DNA of 64,000 nt, taken from contig NZ_CAJRAU010000005.1 in assembly GCF_907165045.1 (NCBI RefSeq), forward strand, positions 62,001-126,000, given 5' to 3'. The translations under genes and the position numbers were made by a program. Shown here in pieces: positions 24,607-32,953 of this stretch. The notes below the pieces were generated by a model. It did no database searches, was not told the origin of the DNA, and saw only the letters and a list, made by a program, of their open reading frames with translations. Each line of letters begins with the position of its first letter. Positions within the stretch are counted from its first letter, which is position 1. Source of the stretch: Dyadobacter linearis (GTDB lineage Bacteria; Bacteroidota; Bacteroidia; Cytophagales; Spirosomataceae).

Positions 24607-25356
24607 TTATTTCGATGAGGACAATTGATGCACATCTGCGAGCTGACTAGTATCCAATACACCCGTCCCATACCTGCAAACCACGCCCGCTATAATTGCC
24701 TGGTTCATATGGGTTTGCGACATATTCTGAAACTCTGAAAGTACCGCGGCTGACGAAGTGGGAAATTTAAAACCAGGATAACCATTGTCATTTTGCTCCG
24801 CAGTTACACCCTTCATCATAGGCACCAGATCTGCATGGTATTTAACCGAATTTACCGAGCACGAGTAAAGGCAATATTTGTGATTATCCAGAATTGAAAT
24901 CCCTATTGCTGCCAGCATAGCAAATCTGCACAAGCCCAAACCACGAAATTCATCTGAAACAGCGACCCTGCTCAGCTCTACGGTTCTATCTTTATTAGTT
25001 ATGCTATTTTTGGAATTTATCTGAAAAGCATATTCAGTCGGCAGACAACCGGAGATATCCGGTTTGATGTTAAGACCAAACTTTTCATTGATCGTATATA
25101 GCTGCTTTTCAATTGCTTCATTAACTTGTCTTGTCACAACCCTGATCGTAGCAATTTGCTGCCGATTCAAAAATATTCCGATCAGATTTGCCTTCCAGTC
25201 GCTTGGCAGCAAATCGTACTTATTGTCGACATATTCACCTGAATATTCCTTTTCATAGATTCTTGTTCTTAATGCCAAATGATCAATAATATCGGCTTCG
25301 CTTGATAGTTCTCTAAGTTCAAAATCGCTGAGTAGTTGCTGAAAGTTAAATTCCAT
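24607..25356 (-). CDS. GNAT/FeeM-like acyltransferase family protein
   Basis: The 249-residue protein starts at MEFNFQQLL. An upstream TTG at 25437 is rejected because a -7 box (TAGTTTTG, 25435-25442) overlaps it. Its parts resemble N-acyl amino acid synthases of the FeeM/autoinducer-synthase type of GNAT fold: RTRIYEKEYSGEYVDNKYDLLPSDW, IATIRVVTRQ, VELSRVAVSDEFRGLGLCRFAMLA (acyl donor site), and a C-terminal YHADLVPMMKGVTAE. The substrate is unknown. Pairing with a ThiF-like adenylyltransferase suggests a small lipid or peptide product (inference). Confidence 0.6.
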   Translation of the reverse strand: MEFNFQQLLSDFELRELSSEADIIDHLALRTRIYEKEYSGEYVDNKYDLLPSDWKANLIGIFLNRQQIATIRVVTRQVNEAIEKQLYTINEKFGLNIKPDISGCLPTEYAFQINSKNSITNKDRTVELSRVAVSDEFRGLGLCRFAMLAAIGISILDNHKYCLYSCSVNSVKYHADLVPMMKGVTAEQNDNGYPGFKFPTSSAAVLSEFQNMSQTHMNQAIIAGVVCRYGTGVLDTSQLADVHQLSSSK

Positions 25357-25434
25357 TGGATTAATATTTAGACATTGAATAATTGAACAAATGCATTTGA
25401 AGTAATCAGATATCGGGTCTGACAATTTGTTCAG

Positions 25435-25442
25435 CAAAACTA
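25435..25442 (-). promoter_or_regulatory. -7 promoter box of the FeeM-like/ThiF-like operon
   Basis: TAGTTTTG on the minus strand matches TAnnTTTG and gives a leader of about 70 bases before the preferred start at 25356. Confidence 0.45.
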
Positions 25443-25604
25443 CTTTCTCCGTTAAAGGCAGGCTTTAAACATTCCTTAAGAAGTGTAAATAATTATAAAA
25501 ATTGTATGGCGAGAGAATAGCAGCAACTGCCGATATTTAGTTCGGTCAGCAAGTATATCAGCTGCCGACCTAGTTTTTATATGACAGCCACTTTTCCCTG
25601 AAAA

Positions 25605-28307
25605 ATGAATTCTATCAGAGCCATTCTCCTTGCATTTGCATTATCGTTGTGCACCGGTCAGATACGAGCACAAAACCAGAAATCGGAAGTACTGATCGAG
25701 TGGAGCGAAAGCAATCCGAGAGGGTCGGTTCAGGCGAAAAACGGGAGAGTTACGCGCGTTGAGATCGTTAAAGGAAAAGGCAAGGTTAGTGGCAGTGGGT
25801 TTACATTTAGCTCCGTAGGTCCTGCTCGGATCCGGGTGCATTTGGATAGTGTGCAAGTTCAGCCCGGCCCGAATACCACGCTCATTTCGCTTAAAACCGA
25901 AAAGAACCCTTTTTCCTTTTTCCTGAGGGACGTGAATACAAACTCCCCTATTTATCTGCCTGACTATAATGCAGTTGTATTGCCAGCAGCAGATAAACGC
26001 TCTTTTCAGGAAGTAGAAAAAACAATACTTTCGCGCAATCTTTCCACGAAAATTCAGCGCATAGAGAAGGAGCCTGAGGTTTCATTTCAATCAATAGAAA
26101 AGAAGGTGCGGAATATGTCGGTACCAACCTGGCTGGGTACTTCGCGCGACTACCGGATTTTTGAAGTGGCAGACAATCTGTCCGACGCGGCGATCGGAGA
26201 GGCAAATATCATTTCTCCAAAGCTGTCTTCGTCGGCCTTGATATTGCCGGAAACCAATAATCAGCCTGCGAAATACATGTATACGCTCGGCAGAGGTGTG
26301 GGCGTGCAGGAGAACAACTCGCGGAGGCTGGAACAGGGCACATTGCCCATTTTACATTCCGTTCAGAAGGACGATGATGTGGTTTACAGCTCGACAACAT
26401 TGGTTTCACTCGAAAAATTACCGCTGACAGCCGACGGCCTGAAAGGCACCGATTTCCTGATCGCCGACAATTCCAGTGGCGGGCACATGTTTACCAAAGA
26501 GCAGCAGGCAATACTCGATACCAGACTGAAAGAGCAGAATAATTCGGAGGAAACCGTGATGTTTTTCCGATCAGAAGTGACGAATACCGGTTCAGTTCCG
26601 CGTTACGCCTGGTTCAAAACGCCACGACCGGGTACGGGCTGGTGGCACAAATCGGCACATACATTTGACCAAAAAACGGGATTCTCGGCATTCATAAAAG
26701 ACAAGGTTTATTGTATTTCAAAACTGAATGGTAAACCGCTGCCCAACGAAGAAGTAGCTATTCTTTTGCAACCAGGTGAAAAAGCGGTTTTTGAATTCTA
26801 CCTGCCGCATAGCCCCATCTCAGAGCAACGCGCTGCTGCGCTGGCTGGTCAGACTTTCGATCAGCGTTATCAGGAAAGCAAAACCTTCTGGCTTGCAAAA
26901 CTTCATAAAGCTGCTCAGATCCACGTTCCCGAAAAGCGGGTTAATGAAATGATACAGGCCGGCCTGCTGCATCTTGACCTGATCACTTTTGGAAAAGAAC
27001 CGGGCGGCACCCTGGCTCCGAACATCGGTGTGTATTCCCCTATCGGCACCGAAAGCGCGCCTATTATCCAGTTTTACGCTTCCATGGGTCTCGACGATGT
27101 GGCAAAACGGTCGCTTAACTATTTTCTCGATAAACAGCATGAAAACGGTTTTATTCAGAATTTTGGGGGCTATATGGTTGAAACCGGAGCGGCACTATGG
27201 AGTATGGGCGAATATTTCAGGTATACCAATGACAAAGATTGGGTGAATGAGATTAAACCAAAACTGCTTAAATCCTGTGATTTCCTGATCGAATGGCGCA
27301 ACCGGAACAAGAAGGAAGAATTGCGCGGAAGAGGTTATGGTATGATTGAAGGAAAGGTTGCCGATCCGGAAGATCATTTTCACCAGTTTATGCTGAATGG
27401 ATACGCATACCTCGGCATGAGCCGCGTTGCCGAAATGCTGGCTGGCATTGATCCCGCACAATCAGAACGCATTAAAAAAGAAGCGGCTGCGTGGAAGGAA
27501 GACATTCGCGTATCGTTTTTCAATTCCATGGCACTTTCGCCCGTCGTGCCGCTTGGTGACGGAACGTGGTGCCCTACTGTGCCGCCCTGGACAGAAGCCG
27601 ATGCGCTCCGGGCCCTTTTCCAAAAGCGGGAGACATTCTGGTCGCACGGTACTTTCACCGTTTCCGACGCGATGCTCGGGCCGCTTTACCTGGTGTTTTG
27701 CGAAGTACTCGATGTAAATGAGCCGGCATCAAAAATGCTGCTGGACTATCATAGCGAACTGTTTTTTCAAGATAACGCCGCATTCAGCCAGCCCTATTAC
27801 AGCCGGCACAACTGGATGCAGGCCAAGTCGGGTATGGTAAAGCCGTTTCTGAGCACTTACTACAATACTTTTGCCGCACTCGCCGACCGTGAGACTTACA
27901 CTTTCTGGGAACATCTTTACAAAGTGAGTCCGCACAAAACGCATGAAGAAGCCTGGTTTTTGATGGAAACCCGGTGGATGCTGTATATGGAGGCCGGCGA
28001 TACGCTGAAACTGTTCAGCACCATTCCCAGAAACTGGCTGGAAGACGGAAAAAAGATCGAGCTCGAAAATGTGCACAGCTACTTCGGCCCGGTCACGGCA
28101 AAAGTCAATTCGCAGGTCGATAAGGGTTATATTGAAGCAACCGTCGAGTGCAGCGACGCCCGGAAACCGAAACAGCTCGTTGTACGTATACCACATCCCG
28201 TTAACAATAAACCTCTCAAAGTAACAGGCGGGCAATATGACGAAAAGACCGAAAGCGTAACGATCCAATCCTTCAACGGAAAAGCTGCTATCCGAATCGA
28301 GTACTAG
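25605..28307 (+). CDS. Large secreted six-hairpin glycosidase-like protein
   Basis: The 900-residue protein begins with a signal peptide (IRAILLAFALSLCTGQIRAQ). Residues 25-430 are beta-rich with no catalytic motif. Residues 440-790 look like an (alpha/alpha)6 barrel as in six-hairpin glycosidases: GGTLAPNIGVYSPIGTES, FYASMGLDDVAKRSLNYFL, ETGAALWSMGEYFRYT, WPTVPPWTEAD-like segments and a WEHLYK helix. A small beta domain closes the protein. It has no T9SS tail, so it is probably periplasmic or, if modified, lipid-linked. Sugar hydrolysis is inferred from the fold only. Confidence 0.65.
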   Translation: MNSIRAILLAFALSLCTGQIRAQNQKSEVLIEWSESNPRGSVQAKNGRVTRVEIVKGKGKVSGSGFTFSSVGPARIRVHLDSVQVQPGPNTTLISLKTEKNPFSFFLRDVNTNSPIYLPDYNAVVLPAADKRSFQEVEKTILSRNLSTKIQRIEKEPEVSFQSIEKKVRNMSVPTWLGTSRDYRIFEVADNLSDAAIGEANIISPKLSSSALILPETNNQPAKYMYTLGRGVGVQENNSRRLEQGTLPILHSVQKDDDVVYSSTTLVSLEKLPLTADGLKGTDFLIADNSSGGHMFTKEQQAILDTRLKEQNNSEETVMFFRSEVTNTGSVPRYAWFKTPRPGTGWWHKSAHTFDQKTGFSAFIKDKVYCISKLNGKPLPNEEVAILLQPGEKAVFEFYLPHSPISEQRAAALAGQTFDQRYQESKTFWLAKLHKAAQIHVPEKRVNEMIQAGLLHLDLITFGKEPGGTLAPNIGVYSPIGTESAPIIQFYASMGLDDVAKRSLNYFLDKQHENGFIQNFGGYMVETGAALWSMGEYFRYTNDKDWVNEIKPKLLKSCDFLIEWRNRNKKEELRGRGYGMIEGKVADPEDHFHQFMLNGYAYLGMSRVAEMLAGIDPAQSERIKKEAAAWKEDIRVSFFNSMALSPVVPLGDGTWCPTVPPWTEADALRALFQKRETFWSHGTFTVSDAMLGPLYLVFCEVLDVNEPASKMLLDYHSELFFQDNAAFSQPYYSRHNWMQAKSGMVKPFLSTYYNTFAALADRETYTFWEHLYKVSPHKTHEEAWFLMETRWMLYMEAGDTLKLFSTIPRNWLEDGKKIELENVHSYFGPVTAKVNSQVDKGYIEATVECSDARKPKQLVVRIPHPVNNKPLKVTGGQYDEKTESVTIQSFNGKAAIRIEY

Positions 28308-28407
28308 CCCAAAAACCGTAAAAAGTATACAACAACCCTGAATTCGTATTCATACCAGCCCGGTTTTCACCCCGACCTTTGATGCATCATTTTAACAATC
28401 AGAGATC

Positions 28408-29220
28408 ATGAAAACCATTTTAATTACAGGAGCAAGCAGCGGTATTGGTAAAGAAACGGCCAAATTATTTCAAGCCAAAGGCTGGAACATTGTCGCTACC
28501 ATGCGCAATCCGGAAACCGAAACTGAATTAGGGGAATTAGAAAATATATTGGTTGCCAAACTGGACGTGCTCGATCCTTCCTCCATTGACCATGCAGTAA
28601 AAGAAGGCATTGCCAGGTTCGGGCAGATTGATGTTTTGTTAAATAATGCCGGTTATGGCGCTTATGGCGTGCTCGAATCTTTTTCGAGAGAGCAGATCAT
28701 CCGTCAGTTTGATACGAACGTGATCGGTTTGCTGGATGTGACAAAAGCTGTACTGCCACATTTTCGCGCCAACAAAAGCGGTATCATTATCAATATTTCC
28801 TCGATTGGTGGCAAGATGAGCTTTCCGCTTGGGACCTTGTATCACGGTACAAAATTCGCGGTCGAAGGTATTTCCGAATCGCTGGGCTACGAGGTGGAGG
28901 AGTTTGGCGGACAAGTCAAAATCGTAGAACCGGGCGCGATTGCTACTGATTTCACTGGTCGTTCGCTGGATTTCAGCAATGATGAAAGCATGACGGAATA
29001 CCAGCCGATCGTCGGCAAACTGCTGGCAGCCACGCAGGCGATGTTTGGGCAAGCCTCGCCTGCCAGCGTTGTGGCGGATGTGATTTACGAAGCTGCGACA
29101 GACGGCACGGATCGATTACGGTACGCGGCGGGTGAAGATGCGAAAGCCATTATCGCGCAGCGCCAGCAGGCCGACGATGCTACTTTTACCAGCGTCATTA
29201 AATCTCTGTTCGGTTTATAA
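28408..29220 (+). CDS. Short-chain dehydrogenase/reductase
   Basis: This 270-residue SDR has the cofactor motif TGASSGIGKE at residue 7, the NNAGYGAYG stretch, the catalytic Ser in INISSIGGKM, and the YHGTK active-site Tyr/Lys. It is a classical NAD(P)-dependent oxidoreductase with unknown substrate. The AraC gene at 29273 lies directly downstream on the same strand and may regulate it. Confidence 0.85.
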   Translation: MKTILITGASSGIGKETAKLFQAKGWNIVATMRNPETETELGELENILVAKLDVLDPSSIDHAVKEGIARFGQIDVLLNNAGYGAYGVLESFSREQIIRQFDTNVIGLLDVTKAVLPHFRANKSGIIINISSIGGKMSFPLGTLYHGTKFAVEGISESLGYEVEEFGGQVKIVEPGAIATDFTGRSLDFSNDESMTEYQPIVGKLLAATQAMFGQASPASVVADVIYEAATDGTDRLRYAAGEDAKAIIAQRQQADDATFTSVIKSLFGL

Positions 29221-29235
29221 TTTTGAGATCATTAT

Positions 29236-29270
29236 GCCTCATTGTCAGCACAATGAGGCTATATTTGTTT
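29236..29270 (+). terminator. Hairpin between the SDR and AraC genes
   Basis: GCCTCATTG and CAATGAGGC form a perfect 9-bp stem with loop TCAGCA (29236-29259), followed by TATATTTGTTTTT. It could end the SDR transcript. The right side also overlaps a TATATTTG promoter box (29260-29267) for the AraC gene, so it may double as an operator. Confidence 0.65.
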
Positions 29271-29272
29271 TT

Positions 29273-30184
29273 ATGAGCACAAATATTCACCTGCATACCG
29301 TCGAGGAATTGTTCAAATTTTTCGGGCTGAACCAGCCTGTTCACCACCCGCTCGTGGCTATCATCGATTTCGGCCTGGTTCGCGAGGCGGACATTGGGAA
29401 TACCAAAATTTCGACAGATTTCTACACGCTGATTTACAAGACTTACAACCGGAATCACGTGAAATACGGGCGGAAGTTGGTCGATTTTACAAATGGAAGT
29501 TTGATCTGTCTGGCACCCAATCAGGTGCTGGAAATGGACGACGATACCGAGGGATCATCGCAGCCATTGGGTTGGGGGCTGGGCTTTCATCCCGATCTGA
29601 TCCGGGGCACGCCGCTGGGTGACAAAATGAAGAGTTACAGCTTTTTCTCCTACGAAGTTTCAGAATCGCTGCATTTGTCGGAAAAGGAAAAACAAATTTT
29701 GGCGGACTGTGTTCAGAAAATCGAAGCTGAACTACACGAAAATATCGATGTGCACAGCCAGTCCATTCTTGTATCGGGCATTGAAATGTTGTTAAACTAT
29801 TGCTCCCGGTTTTACGGCAGACAGTTTATCACCAGAAAAACCTCCAATAACGCGGTGATCGTGCAGGTGGAGAAGCTTCTGAACGAATATTTCGGGCTGG
29901 GCGACCTCAGTGAACGCGGCCTGCCGACGGTCAGATACCTCGCCGAACAGGCCAATTTATCGCCCAATTACCTGAGTGACCTCCTGAAAAAAGAAACCGG
30001 CAAAAACGCGCAGGACCACATCCACTATCACCTGATCGAAGAAGCCAAAAATATCCTTTTAAGCAGCAGCCGCTCAGTCGGCGAAATCGCCTACGGCCTG
30101 GGCTTCGAATATCCCCAGTATTTCAATAAGCTCTTCAAACAGAAGACCGGGAAAACGCCGGTGGCGTTCAGAAATATGAATTAG
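29273..30184 (+). CDS. AraC-family transcriptional regulator
   Basis: The 303-residue protein has an N-terminal sensing domain without a recognised ligand motif and a C-terminal double helix-turn-helix: RYLAEQANLSPNYLSDLLKKETG and VGEIAYGLGFEYPQYFNKLFKQKTGKTP. The ATG at 29273 is preferred over an open extension into the SDR gene. It lies five bases after a TATATTTG -7 box, so the mRNA may be leaderless. It probably controls the adjacent SDR gene. Confidence 0.8.
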   Translation: MSTNIHLHTVEELFKFFGLNQPVHHPLVAIIDFGLVREADIGNTKISTDFYTLIYKTYNRNHVKYGRKLVDFTNGSLICLAPNQVLEMDDDTEGSSQPLGWGLGFHPDLIRGTPLGDKMKSYSFFSYEVSESLHLSEKEKQILADCVQKIEAELHENIDVHSQSILVSGIEMLLNYCSRFYGRQFITRKTSNNAVIVQVEKLLNEYFGLGDLSERGLPTVRYLAEQANLSPNYLSDLLKKETGKNAQDHIHYHLIEEAKNILLSSSRSVGEIAYGLGFEYPQYFNKLFKQKTGKTPVAFRNMN

Positions 30185-30230
30185 TCGTTTCTTACCGGCA
30201 CCGCATTTCGTTGTGGATCAGCATAAAAAC

Positions 30231-30256
30231 AAAAAAGGACTGTCGCCAACAGTCCT
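30231..30256 (-). terminator. Terminator of the small CQGC-protein unit, copy 2
   Basis: The minus strand has GGACTGT, loop TGGCG, ACAGTCC and TTTTTTG, the same stem, loop and tail as at 10752-10777. Confidence 0.9.
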
Positions 30257-30263
30257 CCAATTC

Positions 30264-30551
30264 CTAAACTTTCGCCCCCATCTTCTCGAAGCCTTCCCAA
30301 AGTACCTTCAAATCAAAAAGCGCCGACTTTTCGGCCGTATCACAAGGAATATCCGAATGATAAAGCGCCAGATCATGGACCATTTTGAGCGAATGCGCCA
30401 GCTCCTTACAGCCCTGACATTCTACGAGATACCAAAACTCGGCTTGGGATTCCGTCAGCGGATCGCCGACATTTGATGCGTGACGGGCATCATTCGTTGG
30501 GTTGGTGGAATTTTTGTTCGAGCCAACACCTCGTCCATCCGACGTTTGCAT
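30264..30551 (-). CDS. Small conserved CQGC-motif protein, copy 2 (function unknown)
   Basis: The 95-residue protein begins MQTSDG and is paralogous to the protein at 10786-11073. Conserved parts include TNDARHASNVG, QAEFWYLVECQGCKEL, SLKMVHDLALYHSDIP and SALFDLKVLWEG. It is almost the same length and has the same start context ATGCAAAC, a closely similar leader RNA and the same terminator. The spread of the copies (about 19.5 kb apart, in different contexts) with retained structure suggests the RNA leader, coding region and terminator move or duplicate as one unit. I recognise no known domain. Confidence 0.75.
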   Translation of the reverse strand: MQTSDGRGVGSNKNSTNPTNDARHASNVGDPLTESQAEFWYLVECQGCKELAHSLKMVHDLALYHSDIPCDTAEKSALFDLKVLWEGFEKMGAKV

Positions 30552-30580
30552 AGTTTAAATGGATTTGGGTGAAAAGAAAA

Positions 30581-30714
30581 GGGGAAGTCACTGCAAACGT
30601 CAGTAAAGCGAACTTTAGCAGGTCGCGGGACTTTCACCCGTCTGCTTCCCCAAGGCCATTTTGGCCTGCATTTTAATTGTAGGTTCATATAAATTTTACT
30701 ATACGTTTGCGGGG
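30581..30714 (-). ncRNA. Structured, pseudoknotted leader RNA, copy 2 of 3
   Basis: The pairings of copy 1 are retained with compensatory changes. The 5' strand CCGCAAACGT (30703-30712) faces ACGTTTGCAG (30591-30600, one mismatch). The pseudoknot is GGGGAAG (30645-30651) with CTTCCCC (30581-30587), changed on both sides relative to copy 1. The GCA/TGC stem closes the GGCC and CGGG/CCCG hairpins. The hairpin loop reads TGAAAGT. The central strand GACGTTTGC (30593-30601) also fits the start region GCAAACGTC of the small gene (30541-30549). Confidence 0.7.
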
Positions 30715-30722
30715 CAAATATA
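30715..30722 (-). promoter_or_regulatory. -7 promoter box of RNA/small-protein unit, copy 2
   Basis: TATATTTG on the minus strand lies within the same CCAAA...TTTCCCC context as copies 1 and 3 and sits just upstream of the CCCCGCAAAC transcript start region. Confidence 0.6.
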
Positions 30723-31037
30723 GGGGAAAGATTTGGTTGGTGTCAGGACGAACATTCTGTATGGCAATAGTTGTTTCGAGGTGGGACAAAAGGAGAGAAG
30801 TTTACTTTATTGAAACTGGGTTGTACTGCTGATCTTGAGATGTGTTCTGTGTTAAGTTAGACTGATGAGCGTCTTTTGCTTTTTTCAAGATTCTTACCTT
30901 TGCTTTGTTCGCATGCTTTGTTCGCATTGTTGCTGATACCTCAAGCTGATTACAAAGGTGTTTTTGTAGATGACTTTTCGTAAAATGCGGACGAAACTAT
31001 TCTAGCGACAGCTATTTTTTACAAATAACTAACTATC
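30723..31037 (+). other. Intergenic region with a promoter-like site and a 13-bp tandem duplication
   Basis: No gene is seen. TACCTTTG at 30895-30902 matches the -7 consensus and is preceded by TTTG at 30875-30878; it would drive the AlbA_2 gene with a leader of about 130 bases. TGCTTTGTTCGCA occurs twice in tandem at 30901-30926, at the presumed transcript start. Confidence 0.5.
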
Positions 31038-32018
31038 ATGACTCCTTCGAAACTAGCCTTTGGTAAAGAACTAGGCCTTTTAAGTTATTCTGATATAGAA
31101 AATTATTTTAATGTTGAGCAAGTCGAAGCAGATTCACTAGAGTTTAAAAGTTTCAGTGGAGATGCTAAGAATCAGGAGCAAACAATTTTTGAAGAAGTTT
31201 GTGCAATGCTCAATTCTGATGGAGGGATGATAATTTGGGGTGCTCCAAGAGAACGTTCAGTTCATGGAAAGAAGGAAAAAGTGACTCAAGGAGAACTTAC
31301 TCCCATACCATTAGATCAGCGGGTTGAGCAAGATAGATTTTATAACAGAATTGGAGGAGAAATAACACCATTACCATCAGGTATTCGTTTTCGTGAGCTT
31401 GAACAAAACGGTGAATTTATATATGTGATTGAGGTAGATAAGAGTGTTTCAAGCCCACATCAGTTCAATAAGCGGTATTATCCAATGCGGATGGGTGCTA
31501 ATATTCGAGCGGCGCCACATCATTATATTGAGGCACTGTTCAAAAAAGCAAAGAATCCGGTGTTGTATGGCAAAATAACAGATATCCAACTGGGTATGCA
31601 GTATGAAACAGTTGCGACCAATTTTGAGATCGAAATTGAAATTTCAAATCAGACTCCTTATTTGAATGAAGAAAATCTCTACTTTACCCTCTCCCACAAC
31701 ATGGACATTTTGGGAAAGCCTGAGGGCGGAATTTTAGTAACTGGAAAAGAGCATTCGACTATTGTAAGAGAAGATAAACAAATGCTTTTTGTTTATCAGG
31801 CTCGCCCTATTTTGTTTTTTGGCGACGTGTACAAAGCAAAAGTCAATGCTATGGTAGCCCATTCTGGCAGCGGAAAGACATATGAATTTGTACTTGTTTT
31901 TGGTGGTAAATCTTCACCACTAATTAGGTCTGAATATCAACTTAGGGTTGAGTACAGACAAGGGTATGCAAGACCACATGACTTACGCAGGATTTCAGAA
32001 AATGTACCTTTAGTCTGA
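31038..32018 (+). CDS. AlbA_2 (Schlafen-type) domain protein
   Basis: The 326-residue protein has an N-terminal AlbA_2 putative DNA-binding/ATPase domain: VEADSLEFKSFSG, EVCAMLNSDGGMIIWG, then a YVIEVDKSVSSPH strand and RYYPMRMGANI. This matches the divergent-AAA/Schlafen AlbA_2 family often found in accessory and defence loci. The C-terminal half (residues 180-326) is beta-rich and unassigned. Its stop codon overlaps by nine bases the 3' end of the convergent FRG-domain gene. Confidence 0.7.
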   Translation: MTPSKLAFGKELGLLSYSDIENYFNVEQVEADSLEFKSFSGDAKNQEQTIFEEVCAMLNSDGGMIIWGAPRERSVHGKKEKVTQGELTPIPLDQRVEQDRFYNRIGGEITPLPSGIRFRELEQNGEFIYVIEVDKSVSSPHQFNKRYYPMRMGANIRAAPHHYIEALFKKAKNPVLYGKITDIQLGMQYETVATNFEIEIEISNQTPYLNEENLYFTLSHNMDILGKPEGGILVTGKEHSTIVREDKQMLFVYQARPILFFGDVYKAKVNAMVAHSGSGKTYEFVLVFGGKSSPLIRSEYQLRVEYRQGYARPHDLRRISENVPLV

Positions 32019-32774
32019 TGTATGACAATCTCCAACACCGAACCGAATCTTGATATCACTTGAAAATCCATCTAAATCTGGATAGATACTGCCTTTCCTA
32101 ATTCCAAGGAAGTATAATGCTCTTTGAATTTTGAAAGCTACATCTGACGAAAAAGATAGCTTGTGGATCCATCTGGTACTTTCGCTACCTTCTTCTTCAA
32201 ATTCATATTGCAGCTCAATTCGAGGGTCAGGGTGGATGGTAAACACACCGCCCTGACCAGCAATCCGATTAGTGACAGTTGGTGCATAGATAATTCTTGC
32301 ACGCTCTACTGTAAAGGGGTTACTTGTTGTTGTATATGCGTCAAGGTAGTCACAATCGTGGAGAACATATATTGCTCCACCATTTCTGTTTGTATCCTTA
32401 ATATTTCCTTGAAAATCAATCTCTGGCTCGGTTGCAAAAAAAGCAGCAACCAATGGGCTATACGTCCAGTCCAGCAAACGCGTTGGCAACCCATGATGTT
32501 GAGCAAGAGCTAGCCACATCCAGTCGTTCTGAGGAATTTTTTTTAGCTCTCCATAGGACCTATGTCGAAAGAGTTTAAGCATTTGTAGCTCGTCATCGAG
32601 AAGTTGTTCAAGGAGCGGATATATCTGGTTTTTTCGCATCCTTCCAATGGTAGGTATTAACTTGTGATTAACCTGGTCTTTAACTCCTCGAAAGATTACG
32701 TGACCACAACAATACCTGTCTTGCAAAAGCGTCTGCACTAAATCATCAAATGACTGTATATCAATAGTTTTCAT
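32010..32774 (-). CDS. FRG-domain protein
   Basis: The 254-residue protein carries the FRG domain with CGHVIFRGV (the name-giving motif) at residue 24, ALAQHHGLPTRLLDWTYSPLVAAFFAT near residue 90, and AIYVL later. FRG proteins are common in mobile elements and defence islands, and the molecular function is not settled. It is convergent and overlaps the AlbA_2 gene by nine bases, so the two are linked in arrangement but not co-transcribed. Confidence 0.75.
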   Translation of the reverse strand: MKTIDIQSFDDLVQTLLQDRYCCGHVIFRGVKDQVNHKLIPTIGRMRKNQIYPLLEQLLDDELQMLKLFRHRSYGELKKIPQNDWMWLALAQHHGLPTRLLDWTYSPLVAAFFATEPEIDFQGNIKDTNRNGGAIYVLHDCDYLDAYTTTSNPFTVERARIIYAPTVTNRIAGQGGVFTIHPDPRIELQYEFEEEGSESTRWIHKLSFSSDVAFKIQRALYFLGIRKGSIYPDLDGFSSDIKIRFGVGDCHTSD

Positions 32775-32953
32775 ATAAACTCTATTTAGTTATAATACAT
32801 GGTTTCATGAGTATGCTTTCACCAAAATTTTGATTCCGATTAGACAATTGCCGCTAGGTTTGCGATAACGGAAGCGTTTAGAAACTATAAGTGACGCTTC
32901 CTTGCATTTTTCTTAGTCCGCCCCTTACTTCTCAATGCTTTTAATCGAGAAGC

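Noticed and set aside
30455..30688. A coding reading through RNA element copy 2 with similarity to a reading in copy 1 (RPKWPW...)
   Set aside because: The similarity follows from conserved nucleotides of the RNA core. Changes between copies keep helices, not codons, and copy 3 does not fit.
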